From the NCBI RefSeq assembly GCF_004332295.1, contig NZ_RXLP01000026.1, positions 1 through 45,518 on the forward strand: 45,518 nt of DNA, given 5' to 3'. Shown here one piece after another: positions 11,901 to 18,658 of the stretch. The first letter of the stretch is position 1. Each line of letters starts with the position of its first letter. The stretch comes from Alloscardovia theropitheci (GTDB taxonomy: Bacteria > Actinomycetota > Actinomycetes > Actinomycetales > Bifidobacteriaceae). The position numbers were made by a program, and so were the translations under genes. The notes beneath the pieces were generated by a model. That model saw nothing but the letters and a program-made list of their open reading frames with translations, searched no databases and was not told the DNA's origin.

Positions 11901-12439
11901 TTCGGCTTCTGCGAGGTCTGCAAAGTACGTGTAGTGCGAGTAGCTGCTAGTCCGATGAACTGTGCAAGAGCAAGAATGGATACGATACGTTCGTTTGCTT
12001 CTTGTTCGCTGATTTGCCCAGCCTGATGAGCTTGAATCGTACGTGCAATTTCTACTGAAAGTACGCCTTGAGAATGACCTTGAATTGTAACAAGATGATC
12101 ATTGTCGAGCTTTAATCCGAGGTCTACGCTATCGAGCAAAGCACCCAGTTGAGCTGTAACAATTCCCGGTACGGATACCACAGCATCTGCTGCTTTTCCC
12201 AGTACCAAGTTAGCATTAGCAAATTCAAAGATATCAATATCTCGACCTGTAATAGCTAATGCGTCCGTTGAAATCGGGCTCATCAGAGCTTTGGCGTCTG
12301 CCATGTATGTCTTCAGACGATCGAATACGCTTGCATTATTCTTCAAATCATTGAGCGCGTTGTTCCATGGAGTGGACTGACCGCCAAAAAGCAGCGCGAA
12401 TGGTTCGGAATTAAAACGATCCATAAGAGATTGTGACAT
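2972..12439 (-). CDS. fas: Type I fatty acid synthase (multidomain FAS)
   Basis: This 3155-residue chain builds long acyl-CoA from acetyl- and malonyl-CoA in the cytoplasm. Domains run in the order of actinobacterial FAS-I, a fusion equivalent to fungal beta plus alpha: acetyltransferase with GHSQG (Ser123); enoyl reductase about 400-840 with GGGIGTPE near 603; dehydratase with FNPIHTS (His1275); malonyl/palmitoyl transferase with GHSLGE (Ser1479); an Ala/Pro/Gln-rich linker about 1785-1830; carrier domain with NGVSSKRN, the phosphopantetheine serine being Ser1877 or Ser1878; ketoreductase with Tyr2351 and Lys2355 (YGEVK); ketosynthase with Cys2796, His2948 and His2989. No phosphopantetheinyl transferase domain follows the ketosynthase, so a separate AcpS is needed and is not in this window. 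The ATG follows AAAAGG, 38 bases after the carboxyltransferase gene. Residues about 911-932 contain a tandem repeat. Confidence 0.97.
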   Translation of the reverse strand: MSQSLMDRFNSEPFALLFGGQSTPWNNALNDLKNNASVFDRLKTYMADAKALMSPISTDALAITGRDIDIFEFANANLVLGKAADAVVSVPGIVTAQLGALLDSVDLGLKLDNDHLVTIQGHSQGVLSVEIARTIQAHQAGQISEQEANERIVSILALAQFIGLAATRTTRTLQTSQKPNGNVVASGATYMLSIKGITRQQVETLISRVENADDNNSENTHGPISVAVKNSPTHFVVSGYPADLLALQVQAEREHAHQLALRDSKVRGGSVFDPQMEYLEVSVPFHSPLMNEAVNQVVAWAQECGIDAQFARAMASHVLVDPVDWVADIDAAINAQGVNSTELWLVDMGPGTTVGKLSMALVDGLGVGIINAATSADRVAMVTAGTKFDRTADWSRFAPEVKKTGHGLQVSTAFTKLTGRAPILLAGMTPTTVDAELVAAAANAGYWAEMAGGGQVTEEVFDAHMNDLENLLDEGRAIEFNTMFMDRYLWGLQFGSKRIVAKKRASGAPIDGVIISAGIPEFEEGVELVHSLRADGFPYVGFKPGTVAQIEQVIRIAQAVAPTKILMEVEGGLAGGHHSWESLDDLLISTYGKTRENDNIVLVVGGGIGTPERAADYIDGSWSAQYDLPAMPVDGVLVGTAAMTAKEAHTSPQVKEFLVNTPGITDFTENDDPFAPRSERWVPAGGHVGGVASGLSHLHADIYEIENSSARAGRLIAQVEKNPEELITRRQEIIDAINKTSKPYFGDVEDMTYLEMAQRFAQLSYPWADTTYVDRFLHLLQRIEARVVDKDHGEFESIFAGVDDVREADSALKKLAEAYPAASQLKVTTSDAAWLPTLCREYPKPMPFVPVIDGDLLRWWGQDQLWQSEDPRYSADSVRIIPGPISVAGITTKDEPIADILGRFEQACVDRVAGQHSVAGQHSVAGQHSVAGDNDSAESVYALLADSAQADDFIRNAPTISWVGHVMDNPAYQSKAEDGFYEIKPVGEKDGWLQFDLDIHLDTHWDNDPDSGISKHAVRDIVVPLNINPDQPSRMPVVDGERLSKHVYAMLAATAGMGNTAITGDKLVDMPQIIAPTDDERDAQPFGHAVTSYTLSANLGIDHQAATGGALPADLITSRIAPDALVGPAWPAIYAALGSVYIGTMPIIEGLLNAVHLDHMIALRVTEEELLSHTGEKINLLSWAENYAESASGRVVTIHVQHSAQDGTVLADEVERFAIRGRAYSNALPVTVAPYGGVEGDVKDTARRLLRRVTVTAPEDMTAFARTSGDFNPIHTSVRGARVSGLTAPLVHGMWLSATAQHAVQSTDIKGAHYEIEGWTYTMYGMVQLNDEVEISIERVGKVDCGGLVLEVTSRVNKEIVSVGTAIVRAPESAYVYPGQGIQSQGMVLNERASSPAAREVWERADKVTREKLGFSILAVVRDNPTELTAKGVTYRHPEGLLNLTQFTQVALATVAFAQSARMREAGVTFEPAYFAGHSLGEYNALGAFAQIIPLETVVELVFHRGSTMHHLIERDEKGRSNYRMGALRPNQFGVTDATVKDYIAQVAKESGEFLEIVNFNLAGSQYAIAGTIAGLEYLNRDASARAAAAGGKRPFMYVPGIDVPFHSTKLRSGVPEFRDKLDALLPAYIDYSVLEGRYIPNLVARPFEMTKDFARSILEVVPSERIEAALADDAVWNSYAADDQKLGRLLLTELLSWQFASPVRWIETQALLFTPREKGGLGVENYVEVGLGNAPTLANMGARTLKLPQFADLQTTVYNVGRDEARVYCTDTDTDSLVKDNAPVVEESVETASTSSASAEAAVETAPAAAAPVASAPAASAPAQAQAQASTGGAPAADITFTASDAIATLLAYSAKVRVDQIGDADTTDTLTNGVSSKRNQLLMDISSELSVASVEGAAEATVSALYGIVNSVAPHYKAFGPVLSDAVRERLHALFGAAGVKATYIAKRLETAWGLGSGWVNAVTADILLNTREGASSRGGDLATLPSGAVSNASGADALIDQAVQEVAAARGVAVSMVSAGAGASGGVVDSAALNEFAEKVTGQDGVLAQTARFVLQQIGAVPTPTDDVEDNNAAVVEAVEAELGSNWVKQVEPRFDERKAILIDDRWASAREDLAHMYFDKDESVASHVFEGAGNIIADQAAWYAKRANADGNTSLAQAFLDIESRANAKKAQAKFAQDIAIVTGVSANSIAGEVVAKLLEGGATVIATSHSFKPSIKEWAKDIYRAHATSGAKLWLVPANLSSFRDVDALVAWVGSEQKETHGATTTVIKPALSPTLFFPFAAPPVHGTLADSGELFESQARLMLWGVERAIAGFAPLGAETNVAHRLHVVLPGSPNRGIFGGDGAYGEVKSAFDAIVTRAHAETVWSDHVTFAHPRIGWVRGTGLMGGNDPLVEVVESRGIHTYTTAQMADELLALCTSDAREQAKTAALNVDLTGGLGNEPLDINELREEAMAREAERSAAAAPSETDEDKRVILKALPTPEIPTQAVVHEQDWTGVTARPEDEVVIVNIGELGPWGFGRTRLQAELGIKSDGSVDLNATGVIELAWNMGLISWSDSPKPGWYDKDGNLVPEEDIYDRFHDEVVARSGIRPFEDGMGNDFEHGTNEDAAEVFLDHDITFSVADEKTAREYVDMDEAHTTISFDEENGEWLVTRAQGSSVHVPRRTTMTRTVGGQFPEGFDPTRWGIPSSMVGDVDQIALWNIVTAVDAFISAGFTPAEILQSVHPSQLASTQGTGFGGMSSMRKLYLERFLNKEYPSDILQEALPNVVAAHVMQSYIGGYGNMIQPVSACATAAVSVEEGFDKIKLGKADFVVAGAIDDIGTESVNGFGYMNATANSQEMYDKGIDSRFFSRANDRRRGGFVESQGGGTVLLTRGDIALELGLPVAGVIGYVRSFADGAHTSIPAPGLGALAAAQGGTRSQLVRDLAALGVSADDIAVVSKHDTSTNANDPNESELHNTVAHAIGRAEGNPLYVISQKSLTGHAKGGAAIFQMHGLTDLFHTGIIPANASLDVVDDKLERDDHMVWFKKPMNIAAGGHDVKAGLVTSLGFGHVSGFVAVVHPGAFEAAVRNTVGADALEEWKSRANARLAEGHRHVERAMRGSAVLFEQIDNRRYHEDSRRAGYDAHEVEKAMLLNPEARLGESGYYEK
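9645..9707 (-). repeat. 18-bp in-frame tandem repeat within fas
   Basis: Three full 18-base units start at 9645, 9663 and 9681; units 2 and 3 are identical (CCCGCTACACTGTGTTGT) and unit 1 differs at two bases. A partial fourth unit follows at 9699. In the protein this gives repeated GQHSVA hexapeptides in the linker between the enoyl reductase and dehydratase regions. The 18-base unit keeps the frame whatever the copy number. Confidence 0.9.
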
Positions 12440-12477
12440 TATTTAACCTTTTCTACTTATCTACTTTTCCAGCGGTT

Positions 12478-14088
12478 TTACAACGGCTGATTGCCATGAC
12501 GGCGATGATGAGCGCGAGAAACGCTCTTATTCTTGAGCAAAACGAGAGATTCTTCGATGGCTTCGCGGGTTTGACCCGGGTCAATCATCGCGTCAATTTC
12601 ACCCATTTCAAGGGAAAGATTTGCATTAACAGTGCTTTGTTCGTATTCGGCTACAAGGCGAGCGCGAACTTCTTCAACATTTTCTCCGTTATCACGAGCC
12701 TTACGAAGCTCTTTGCGGTGAATAATATTGACAGCACCTGTTGCTCCAAGTACTGCGATCTGGGAATTTGGCCATGCAAAGTTGAAATCAGCTCCCATAG
12801 ATTTAGAGCCCATTACGATGTATGCGCCGCCAAATGCTTTTCGCAAAATTACTGTAATCATTGGCACTTGAGCATTAGCATACGCGTAAATAACTTTCGC
12901 ACCACGGCGAATAATTCCCGCATGCTCTTGATCGCTTCCCGGTTTGTATCCAGGAACGTCTACCAAGGTGATGACTGGGACATTAAACGCATCGCACAAT
13001 CGCACAAAGCGTGCAAGTTTTTCAGATGCATCCACGTCAAGAATTCCTGCGCGAACTGCAGGCTGATTAGCCACGATTCCTACGCTTTGTCCCTTAATAC
13101 ACGCAAAGCCGACAACGACGGATGGTGCGAATAATTCATGAACTTCCAAGAATTCGCCATAATCGACAAGACAGTGAATGACATCAACAACATCATATGG
13201 TTGGCGATCATTGTCTGGAACGATGGTGCTAATACGCTTTGCTGCATCATCTTCAGCGTGACCGTTCGAATACGCGTACTGAGGAGGCTGTTCATCACAG
13301 TTATTTGGCAGATAGGCCATAACAGCACGCACGTAGTCAATCGCATCTGCCTCATCCTCACCCAAATAATGAGCCACACCTGACTTGACATTGTGGACGT
13401 AACCGCCACCAAGCTCATCCATAGAAATATGCTCACCGGTTGCAGCTTTGACAACGTCAGGACCCGTGACAAACATATAGGAATTTTCCTTTGTCATCAC
13501 GATCATGTCCGTCAACGCTGGGCAATATACCGCGCCTCCAGCGCATGGACCAAGGATTAAGGAAATTTGAGGGATGAAACCCGACGCTTCGCAGGTCTTC
13601 TTAAAAATACGACCATACTGAGTAAGAGCCGCAACGCCTTCTTGAATACGTGCGCCGCCAGAATCAATCAATGCGATAACAGGAACTTTCAAATCCATTG
13701 CCATATCAAGAAGATGACAAATCTTTGTGCCCTCTGCTTCACCCATCGTTCCGCCACGTACGGAAAAGTCTTGAGCATACACGCCCACTTTTCGTCCACG
13801 AATCATTCCAAATCCAGTAACTACTGCACTTCCAGCAACACCTTCATTGATATTTCCACCTGCAAAGCGTCCTACTTCAACGAAAGTATTGGAATCAAAA
13901 AGCAAATCCAAACGCTCACGTGCAGTATATTTTCCCTTAGGATGCTGGCGAGCGCGAGCATGGTCTTCACTATCACGTGCAAGCTGGGCAGCACGGCGAA
14001 TTTCAGCTCGAAGAGGCTGGTTCGTATCACCTGTGATGATTGCAGACGATGCTACTGCCAAAGAATCTAAGCTCGATTCTGTTACCAT
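12478..14088 (-). CDS. accD: Acyl-CoA (acetyl/propionyl-CoA) carboxylase carboxyltransferase subunit
   Basis: The 536-residue protein transfers the carboxyl group from carboxybiotin to acyl-CoA, giving malonyl-CoA for FAS-I. Both carboxyltransferase halves are in one chain, as in the AccD/PccB type of actinobacteria. Oxyanion-hole motifs are visible: SGGARIQEG at 143-151 and GGAYIVM around residue 424. Ile424 sits where Streptomyces PccB has Asp422 and AccB has Ile; in that family Ile allows acetyl-CoA as substrate, so an acetyl-CoA carboxylase role is favoured. The ATG overlaps the accC stop by one base (TAATG) and GGAGG lies just upstream, so the two are probably translationally coupled. 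fas follows after 38 bases. The symbol is by function; accD-type paralogues cannot be told apart from this window alone. Confidence 0.93.
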   Translation of the reverse strand: MVTESSLDSLAVASSAIITGDTNQPLRAEIRRAAQLARDSEDHARARQHPKGKYTARERLDLLFDSNTFVEVGRFAGGNINEGVAGSAVVTGFGMIRGRKVGVYAQDFSVRGGTMGEAEGTKICHLLDMAMDLKVPVIALIDSGGARIQEGVAALTQYGRIFKKTCEASGFIPQISLILGPCAGGAVYCPALTDMIVMTKENSYMFVTGPDVVKAATGEHISMDELGGGYVHNVKSGVAHYLGEDEADAIDYVRAVMAYLPNNCDEQPPQYAYSNGHAEDDAAKRISTIVPDNDRQPYDVVDVIHCLVDYGEFLEVHELFAPSVVVGFACIKGQSVGIVANQPAVRAGILDVDASEKLARFVRLCDAFNVPVITLVDVPGYKPGSDQEHAGIIRRGAKVIYAYANAQVPMITVILRKAFGGAYIVMGSKSMGADFNFAWPNSQIAVLGATGAVNIIHRKELRKARDNGENVEEVRARLVAEYEQSTVNANLSLEMGEIDAMIDPGQTREAIEESLVLLKNKSVSRAHHRRHGNQPL

Positions 14089-16097
14089 TAATTCGCCTCC
14101 TTTTCATTGGCTTCGCCGCTACCGTTTAAATCGTTTAATTCGCGTGAATCGGCTGTCTCATTTTGCCCGCTTGATACCGCTGGTTTTTCATTAGCAGTCG
14201 CATCAGAACGTTCGGAACTCGAATTCTCAGAAATGTTTATCTTGAGTAACGCTTCCCCAGCATCAACTCCGTCGGCAGGGCCTACGTAAATTTCATCTAT
14301 CACACCGGAAATTGGCGCGTAAACGTAATTTTCCATCTTCATAGATTCGAGCACGACGAGCAAGTCACCCTTATTTACGCTCTGATCAACTGCCACATTC
14401 ACACGAGTAACCACAGCTTGCATCGGCGCTTTAATCTCACCATTCGAGCTCATCAAGCCGCCATCCGATGGAGTATCTGCACTGCCCGTCGTATTGAGTC
14501 CACTTCCGCGAAGAGGCTGAGTCTTACGGTTATTAAGTGGCCTATGTGATGTCGAGACGGCTGCAATTACGTATTCTGGTACAGAAATCTTCATACGACG
14601 ATCATCGACTTCTACAACAAATGTCGTATTTTGCGTATTGCGCGATGAAATTTGCGAATTTGCGCGAGACGATCCGAGCTCGCTTGGCTCTGTCGAATTC
14701 ACAGAACGATCCAGCACACTTGCCGGCTGGCCTGCACGCATTGTGCGAGCATGTTCGTTCATAAACGTGTTTTCAAGCCATTTCGTTGTGACATTAAATC
14801 GACCTGATTTACCACGAGCAGTGAAGTCATCATGTGCAAAAATCTCGTCATATAACGCGATTGGAGTAGAAATTCCTTCAATGGAGAACTCTGAAATCGC
14901 ACGATGAACGCGCGCAATTGCTTCGTCACGATTTGCTGCAGTAACGACGAGTTTGCCCATCATAGAATCATATTTTGGCGAAATCGTATCACCTTGAGCA
15001 ACTCCAAAGTCCACGCGAATACCAGGACCTGACGGGAAAGACAGCTTTTCAATTACGCCAGAGCTAGGTGTGAGATTCTTCTCTGGGTCTTCGCTAGTGA
15101 TGCGAAGCTCGAAGCTGTGCCCACGAATAGAATCTGGAACAGTCAATTCACCACCATCAGCGATAACGAGCTGCTCTCGAACCAAATCCAATCCGCATAC
15201 TTCTTCAGATACGGTATGTTCTACTTGCAAACGAGGATTAACTTCAAGGAAGTACACATCATTTCGAGGTGTCACCATGAATTCACATGTGCCAAGCCCC
15301 ACATATTGTGCAGCTTCAAAGAGCCTCTTGGAGAACAAATGAAGCTTCTCATCAACTTCAGGAGTCAAGAATGGAGCTGGCGCCTCTTCAATTAACTTCT
15401 GATTGCGTCTTTGAACAGAGCAGTCACGAGTCGAGTAGACGGTAAAATTACCCTTACTATCACGACCGCACTGCGTCTCCACGTGGCGTGCTTCACTGAC
15501 GAATTTCTCAATGAAGTACTTATCCAAATCGCCACCCTGCAAGGAATCATGGCTCATAAAGAACGAACGCAAATCATCCTCTGTGCGCACAATAGTGATA
15601 CCATGACCGCCGCCACCATCAGCACGCTTCATCATAACCGGGTAACCAAATTCATTGCAGAAATTAATCAGAGTATGAATATCTGACACAGGCTCAGAAA
15701 TGCCCGGCACAGGCGTTACATCAGCTCGCACAGCAAATCGACGAGCGGTAATCTTGTCACCAAGCTCGAATAACGCTTCAGGATGAGGACCAACCCATGT
15801 AAGACCGGCTGCTATCACTCGCTTAGCAAACTCATCATTTTCAGACAAGAAGCCGTAGCCCGGGTGAATAGCATCAGCTTGGGAACGCTGCGCAATCTCA
15901 AGAATGCGATCCATATTCAGATACGTTTCGTTATACGTATCACCTGGCATATGGTACGCAGAATCAGCCATATCAACGTATGGAGCATTGCGATCTTGAT
16001 CTGAGTAGATCGCAACTGTTTCGATGCCCATTTCGCGTGCAGTACGAATCACGCGTAGGGCAATTTCTCCACGATTAGCAATTAAGAGTCTTTTCAT
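14088..16097 (-). CDS. accC: Biotin carboxylase fused to biotin carboxyl carrier domain
   Basis: The 669-residue alpha subunit carboxylates biotin with ATP and bicarbonate and carries the biotin itself. Residues 1-450 are the biotin carboxylase: an N-terminal Rossmann part (LLIANRGEIALRVIRTA), the ATP-grasp region with a GGGGHG loop near 161-168, and the EVNPRLQVEH active-site motif near 290. A linker follows, then the carrier domain with ESMKME, whose Lys587 is the biotinylation site. The last ~45 residues are a polar tail rich in Ser, Glu and Asn. The glycine-rich loop has His where most relatives have Lys or Arg. The start follows the birA stop by only 7 bases and the stop overlaps the next start, so it is in the middle of the birA-accC-accD-fas operon. 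No separate AccB is needed. Confidence 0.96.
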   Translation of the reverse strand: MKRLLIANRGEIALRVIRTAREMGIETVAIYSDQDRNAPYVDMADSAYHMPGDTYNETYLNMDRILEIAQRSQADAIHPGYGFLSENDEFAKRVIAAGLTWVGPHPEALFELGDKITARRFAVRADVTPVPGISEPVSDIHTLINFCNEFGYPVMMKRADGGGGHGITIVRTEDDLRSFFMSHDSLQGGDLDKYFIEKFVSEARHVETQCGRDSKGNFTVYSTRDCSVQRRNQKLIEEAPAPFLTPEVDEKLHLFSKRLFEAAQYVGLGTCEFMVTPRNDVYFLEVNPRLQVEHTVSEEVCGLDLVREQLVIADGGELTVPDSIRGHSFELRITSEDPEKNLTPSSGVIEKLSFPSGPGIRVDFGVAQGDTISPKYDSMMGKLVVTAANRDEAIARVHRAISEFSIEGISTPIALYDEIFAHDDFTARGKSGRFNVTTKWLENTFMNEHARTMRAGQPASVLDRSVNSTEPSELGSSRANSQISSRNTQNTTFVVEVDDRRMKISVPEYVIAAVSTSHRPLNNRKTQPLRGSGLNTTGSADTPSDGGLMSSNGEIKAPMQAVVTRVNVAVDQSVNKGDLLVVLESMKMENYVYAPISGVIDEIYVGPADGVDAGEALLKINISENSSSERSDATANEKPAVSSGQNETADSRELNDLNGSGEANEKEAN

Positions 16098-16104
16098 TAC
16101 TCTC

Positions 16105-17409
16105 CTATCGAAGATGTGTTACATCACCAGCAGTGACACGTAACGTGGTTGAAGAATTGTCTGGAAGAATTTCTAAGCTCGCGTCCTGCGCGATATCAAT
16201 TGCCGTCGCGTACAGGATGCGAGACTCGTCAAGAATCTGAGAAGAGTCTAAAATGCGCGAAGAATCTGAAAAATGCGAAGAATCTAACGACGCTTGCTGT
16301 TTTTGAGGAATTGTTTGTAACGATTCCTGCGCTTTTTGCTGTGCTGTTGGCTGTGGTTTTGACTGTGCGGTTAGCTGAGAAAGATTTTGCGCAAACTCAA
16401 CTTTCACGCGTTTTCCAAGCGTGCAGCTGTAAGCAACTGCTTCAGCTCGAATACGCGATATGGATGGAAGGCATTGCGATGAGTCAATTTCTTGCGATGA
16501 ATTCTGGATTGCTACATTCTGGGAAACCGAACTCGTTAAAGCTGAATTCTGGGGCGCTACTGGTCGGATGCTCGTAGACTTTGCTGAGTCCGCTGAATAC
16601 AGCGAATCTATTGCCCCTACCTGAGAAGTAGGCAATTTTAACGACTTCAATAACTCATCGATATGTGCGGCGATAGACACAATAAGCTCACGCGCAATGG
16701 CAGCAGAATCAATCAGTTGACTATGACGATCACCCTGTTCATGAACCCCACTAGCGCTCTCCCGAACATTTTCCGCAATACTCGTGGCTGAGTACGGATT
16801 ATCACTTTCATCGCTGGAGCTGTTGAGCTTAGGACTCGATGAGATATTAATGCCAATCCCCATAATGACAGCAATGCGCTCGTTTTCTGAATTAGAAGCA
16901 TGAGAACGATCGAAAGATTGTCCCGAGGAATAATCGTTTACGTTCGACAGCACACACATCTGGCATAAAATTCCGCCCAATTTTTTGCCATCAATATAGA
17001 GGTCATTGGGCCATTTAAGCTGCACCGGAAGATTACACACGTCTCGAAGTGCATAAATTGCGCTCAATCCAGCACACGTCGATAGCCACGAACCATACGC
17101 TTCATAAAACTCATGGCTCATCGTAACTACAAAGCTCGCATACATTCCTTGTGAAGCTTCACTTACCCATTCACGATTCAAACGACCGCGCCCGTGGGTT
17201 TGCTCATCAGCACTTACAACTAAAGAAACGCATGGATTTTCTCTGCTGGTATATGACAAACCGAATGAGCCGCTATATATCAGACGTTCGGCTTCACGAT
17301 TCGTGGAATCAATGCACACATAGTGCTTCCACTGCCATGGTGCTGATTGCGATGTTGGCTTTGATGCCGTACTTGGTTCTCGCATTGTCAGCGTCTGGCT
17401 CAAACTCAT
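16105..17409 (-). CDS. birA: Biotin-[acyl-CoA-carboxylase] ligase (biotin protein ligase)
   Basis: This enzyme makes biotinyl-AMP and attaches biotin to the carrier lysine of AccC, encoded next in the operon. Motifs seen: GRGRLNREW (biotin/ATP binding), KWPNDLYIDGKKLGGIL (catalytic lysine region) and a C-terminal beta-barrel-like segment (ATAIDIAQDASLEI). There is no N-terminal winged helix, so it is a class I ligase and should not bind DNA itself. The frame opens at a TTG at 17436, but I prefer the ATG at 17409 (434 residues) with TGGAT just upstream. The protein is longer than usual (about 250-330) because of Ser/Gln-rich stretches, above all about residues 350-405, inserted within the C-terminal domain. 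bioY lies divergently upstream, which fits shared biotin control. Confidence 0.93.
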   Translation of the reverse strand: MSLSQTLTMREPSTASKPTSQSAPWQWKHYVCIDSTNREAERLIYSGSFGLSYTSRENPCVSLVVSADEQTHGRGRLNREWVSEASQGMYASFVVTMSHEFYEAYGSWLSTCAGLSAIYALRDVCNLPVQLKWPNDLYIDGKKLGGILCQMCVLSNVNDYSSGQSFDRSHASNSENERIAVIMGIGINISSSPKLNSSSDESDNPYSATSIAENVRESASGVHEQGDRHSQLIDSAAIARELIVSIAAHIDELLKSLKLPTSQVGAIDSLYSADSAKSTSIRPVAPQNSALTSSVSQNVAIQNSSQEIDSSQCLPSISRIRAEAVAYSCTLGKRVKVEFAQNLSQLTAQSKPQPTAQQKAQESLQTIPQKQQASLDSSHFSDSSRILDSSQILDESRILYATAIDIAQDASLEILPDNSSTTLRVTAGDVTHLR

Positions 17410-17560
17410 CGTTTTATCCACACAGTCTCCCAACAACTTTATATAAAACTACTAAACTTTTATGAATTTGACCATGTTTTAACGAACAAAGTTCTTACGT
17501 GTGTTTTGTAGTATTTAACAACTGTAATTTTATTATCTGAATTTAATGACCCAAATTAGC

Positions 17561-17599
17561 TATACTATTCCTTATTTATTCCTATCTTAGGATAGAATA
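17561..17599 (+). promoter_or_regulatory. Candidate bioY promoter -10 and overlapping inverted repeat
   Basis: TATACT at 17561-17566 is a good -10 for bioY, with only a weak -35 (TGAATT) 17 bases upstream. Just downstream, at 17577-17599, TATTCCTATC is followed by TTAG and then GATAGAATA, an inverted repeat with one extra base in the left arm. Its location near the expected transcription start, between the divergent birA and bioY, fits an operator for a biotin-responsive repressor. The repressor is not identified; BirA here lacks a DNA-binding domain. Confidence 0.45.
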
Positions 17600-17679
17600 A
17601 CAACTAAACAATTTTGTATTTATTCTAAAGCTCTATTGTTTACTTATCTTCCAACTTAAAAATCACAAGGAGCCCCTAA

Positions 17680-18327
17680 TTGTTTATAGTCACAAATTTA
17701 TATACACTTATCCGAAACATATTTAACAATTTCTCCATTACTAAATATCTAACTTTTACTACACTTTTCATCGCAGCGGGACTTGCTGGACGAATCGCCA
17801 TTCCCGGCACCCAAGTCGGCATTACCATGCAAACCTTTGTACTCATGCTTATCGCGCTCAACCTCACCCTTAGCGAAGGGCTCAGCGTTATCAGCACATA
17901 CATTGCACTCGGTGCCGCTGGCATGCCGATTTTTTCTGGAGGTATGAGCACTCTCGCACTCGTAGGTCCTAGCGCTGGATTTATATGGGGATTCATCCCA
18001 GCCTTCGTCGTCTCACATTACGGACTAGAAATCGTAAATTCTCGTTTGCAATCTTCAGATCCATCCTCATTGCTCGCACACACCTCTCAATACCGCACTT
18101 CCATCTCTCGCGCAGCTGGAGCATTTATCGCACTCACACTAGGATGTATGGTCGTTCTATACATCATCGGCGTAAGCATCCAAAGCATCCTTGTTAATGC
18201 TTCTTTCAGTTCACTTATGGTTGCCTCTATGGGTTTTGTTGGATTTGATTGCATTAAAGCACTGGTTGCGGTTCTTGCAACTTTCGGAGTTAAACAGTTA
18301 GTTTTGCACGTTCAGCACCGAAAATAA
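17680..18327 (+). CDS. bioY: BioY biotin transporter, ECF substrate-binding subunit
   Basis: The 215-residue integral membrane protein binds biotin and works alone or with an ECF energising module, which is not in this window. About six hydrophobic segments are visible, and the family signature appears as GPSAGFIWGF near residue 105, together with the preceding ALGAAGMPIFSGG segment. The start is a TTG at 17680, chosen because AGGAG at 17668-17672 sits 7 bases upstream and the BioY homology begins soon after. It is divergent from birA across about 270 bases, placing biotin import beside biotin ligation and the biotin-dependent carboxylase. An inverted repeat upstream may regulate it. Confidence 0.93.
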   Translation: MFIVTNLYTLIRNIFNNFSITKYLTFTTLFIAAGLAGRIAIPGTQVGITMQTFVLMLIALNLTLSEGLSVISTYIALGAAGMPIFSGGMSTLALVGPSAGFIWGFIPAFVVSHYGLEIVNSRLQSSDPSSLLAHTSQYRTSISRAAGAFIALTLGCMVVLYIIGVSIQSILVNASFSSLMVASMGFVGFDCIKALVAVLATFGVKQLVLHVQHRK

Positions 18328-18359
18328 TTAACCTAGAACCCTAACAAATTTTGGCTCGA

Positions 18360-18456
18360 TTAGATCTGCGCTCTTTATTGAGCAGTTTAATCACTCGTCC
18401 GGTTTTACGAAGGTTTTACTCTCTCCCCGGGATCTGATCACCCAGCGCAAATCTAA
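18360..18456. other. Candidate structured RNA element
   Basis: An outer stem pairs 18360-18372 with 18444-18456 (12 of 13 positions, TAGATCTGCGCT against AGCGCAAATCTA). Inside it, ATCA...TCCGG at 18391-18403 pairs with CCGGGA..TGAT at about 18427-18439. The enclosed loop has a direct repeat GGTTTTAC/GGTTTTAC. The nested design is typical of structured RNAs or cis-regulatory leaders, but I match it to no known class and the transcribed strand is uncertain. Confidence 0.4.
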
Positions 18457-18620
18457 ATAAATCAACCAAAACATAACTCAATGATTTCGTGGTTACTAAG
18501 AGCAATCGCGAAAGACATATAAATATGCAACATTTTGAAGCAGCGCTCTACCTGTTAAGAACAGTTACTGCATGAGTAAACTGCGCAATGCATGTTACCC
18601 GACTTCAAAAAGTTAACTCC

Positions 18621-18658
18621 TCTCGTTGAGAACTTCACCTACTAAGTTCTCAACGAGA
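18621..18658 (+). terminator. Perfect 15-bp hairpin
   Basis: TCTCGTTGAGAACTT at 18621-18635 pairs perfectly with 18644-18658 across an 8-base loop. No T-tract follows on the + strand; the - strand has a short T run after it. It could end a transcript that starts upstream (bioY read-through or a non-coding RNA) or insulate the next gene. Confidence 0.5.

Noticed and set aside
18358..18456. tRNA, tmRNA or RNase P RNA in the bioY-regulator gap
   Set aside because: No cloverleaf, no CCA end with a T-loop, and none of the RNase P core sequences were found; left as an unknown structure.
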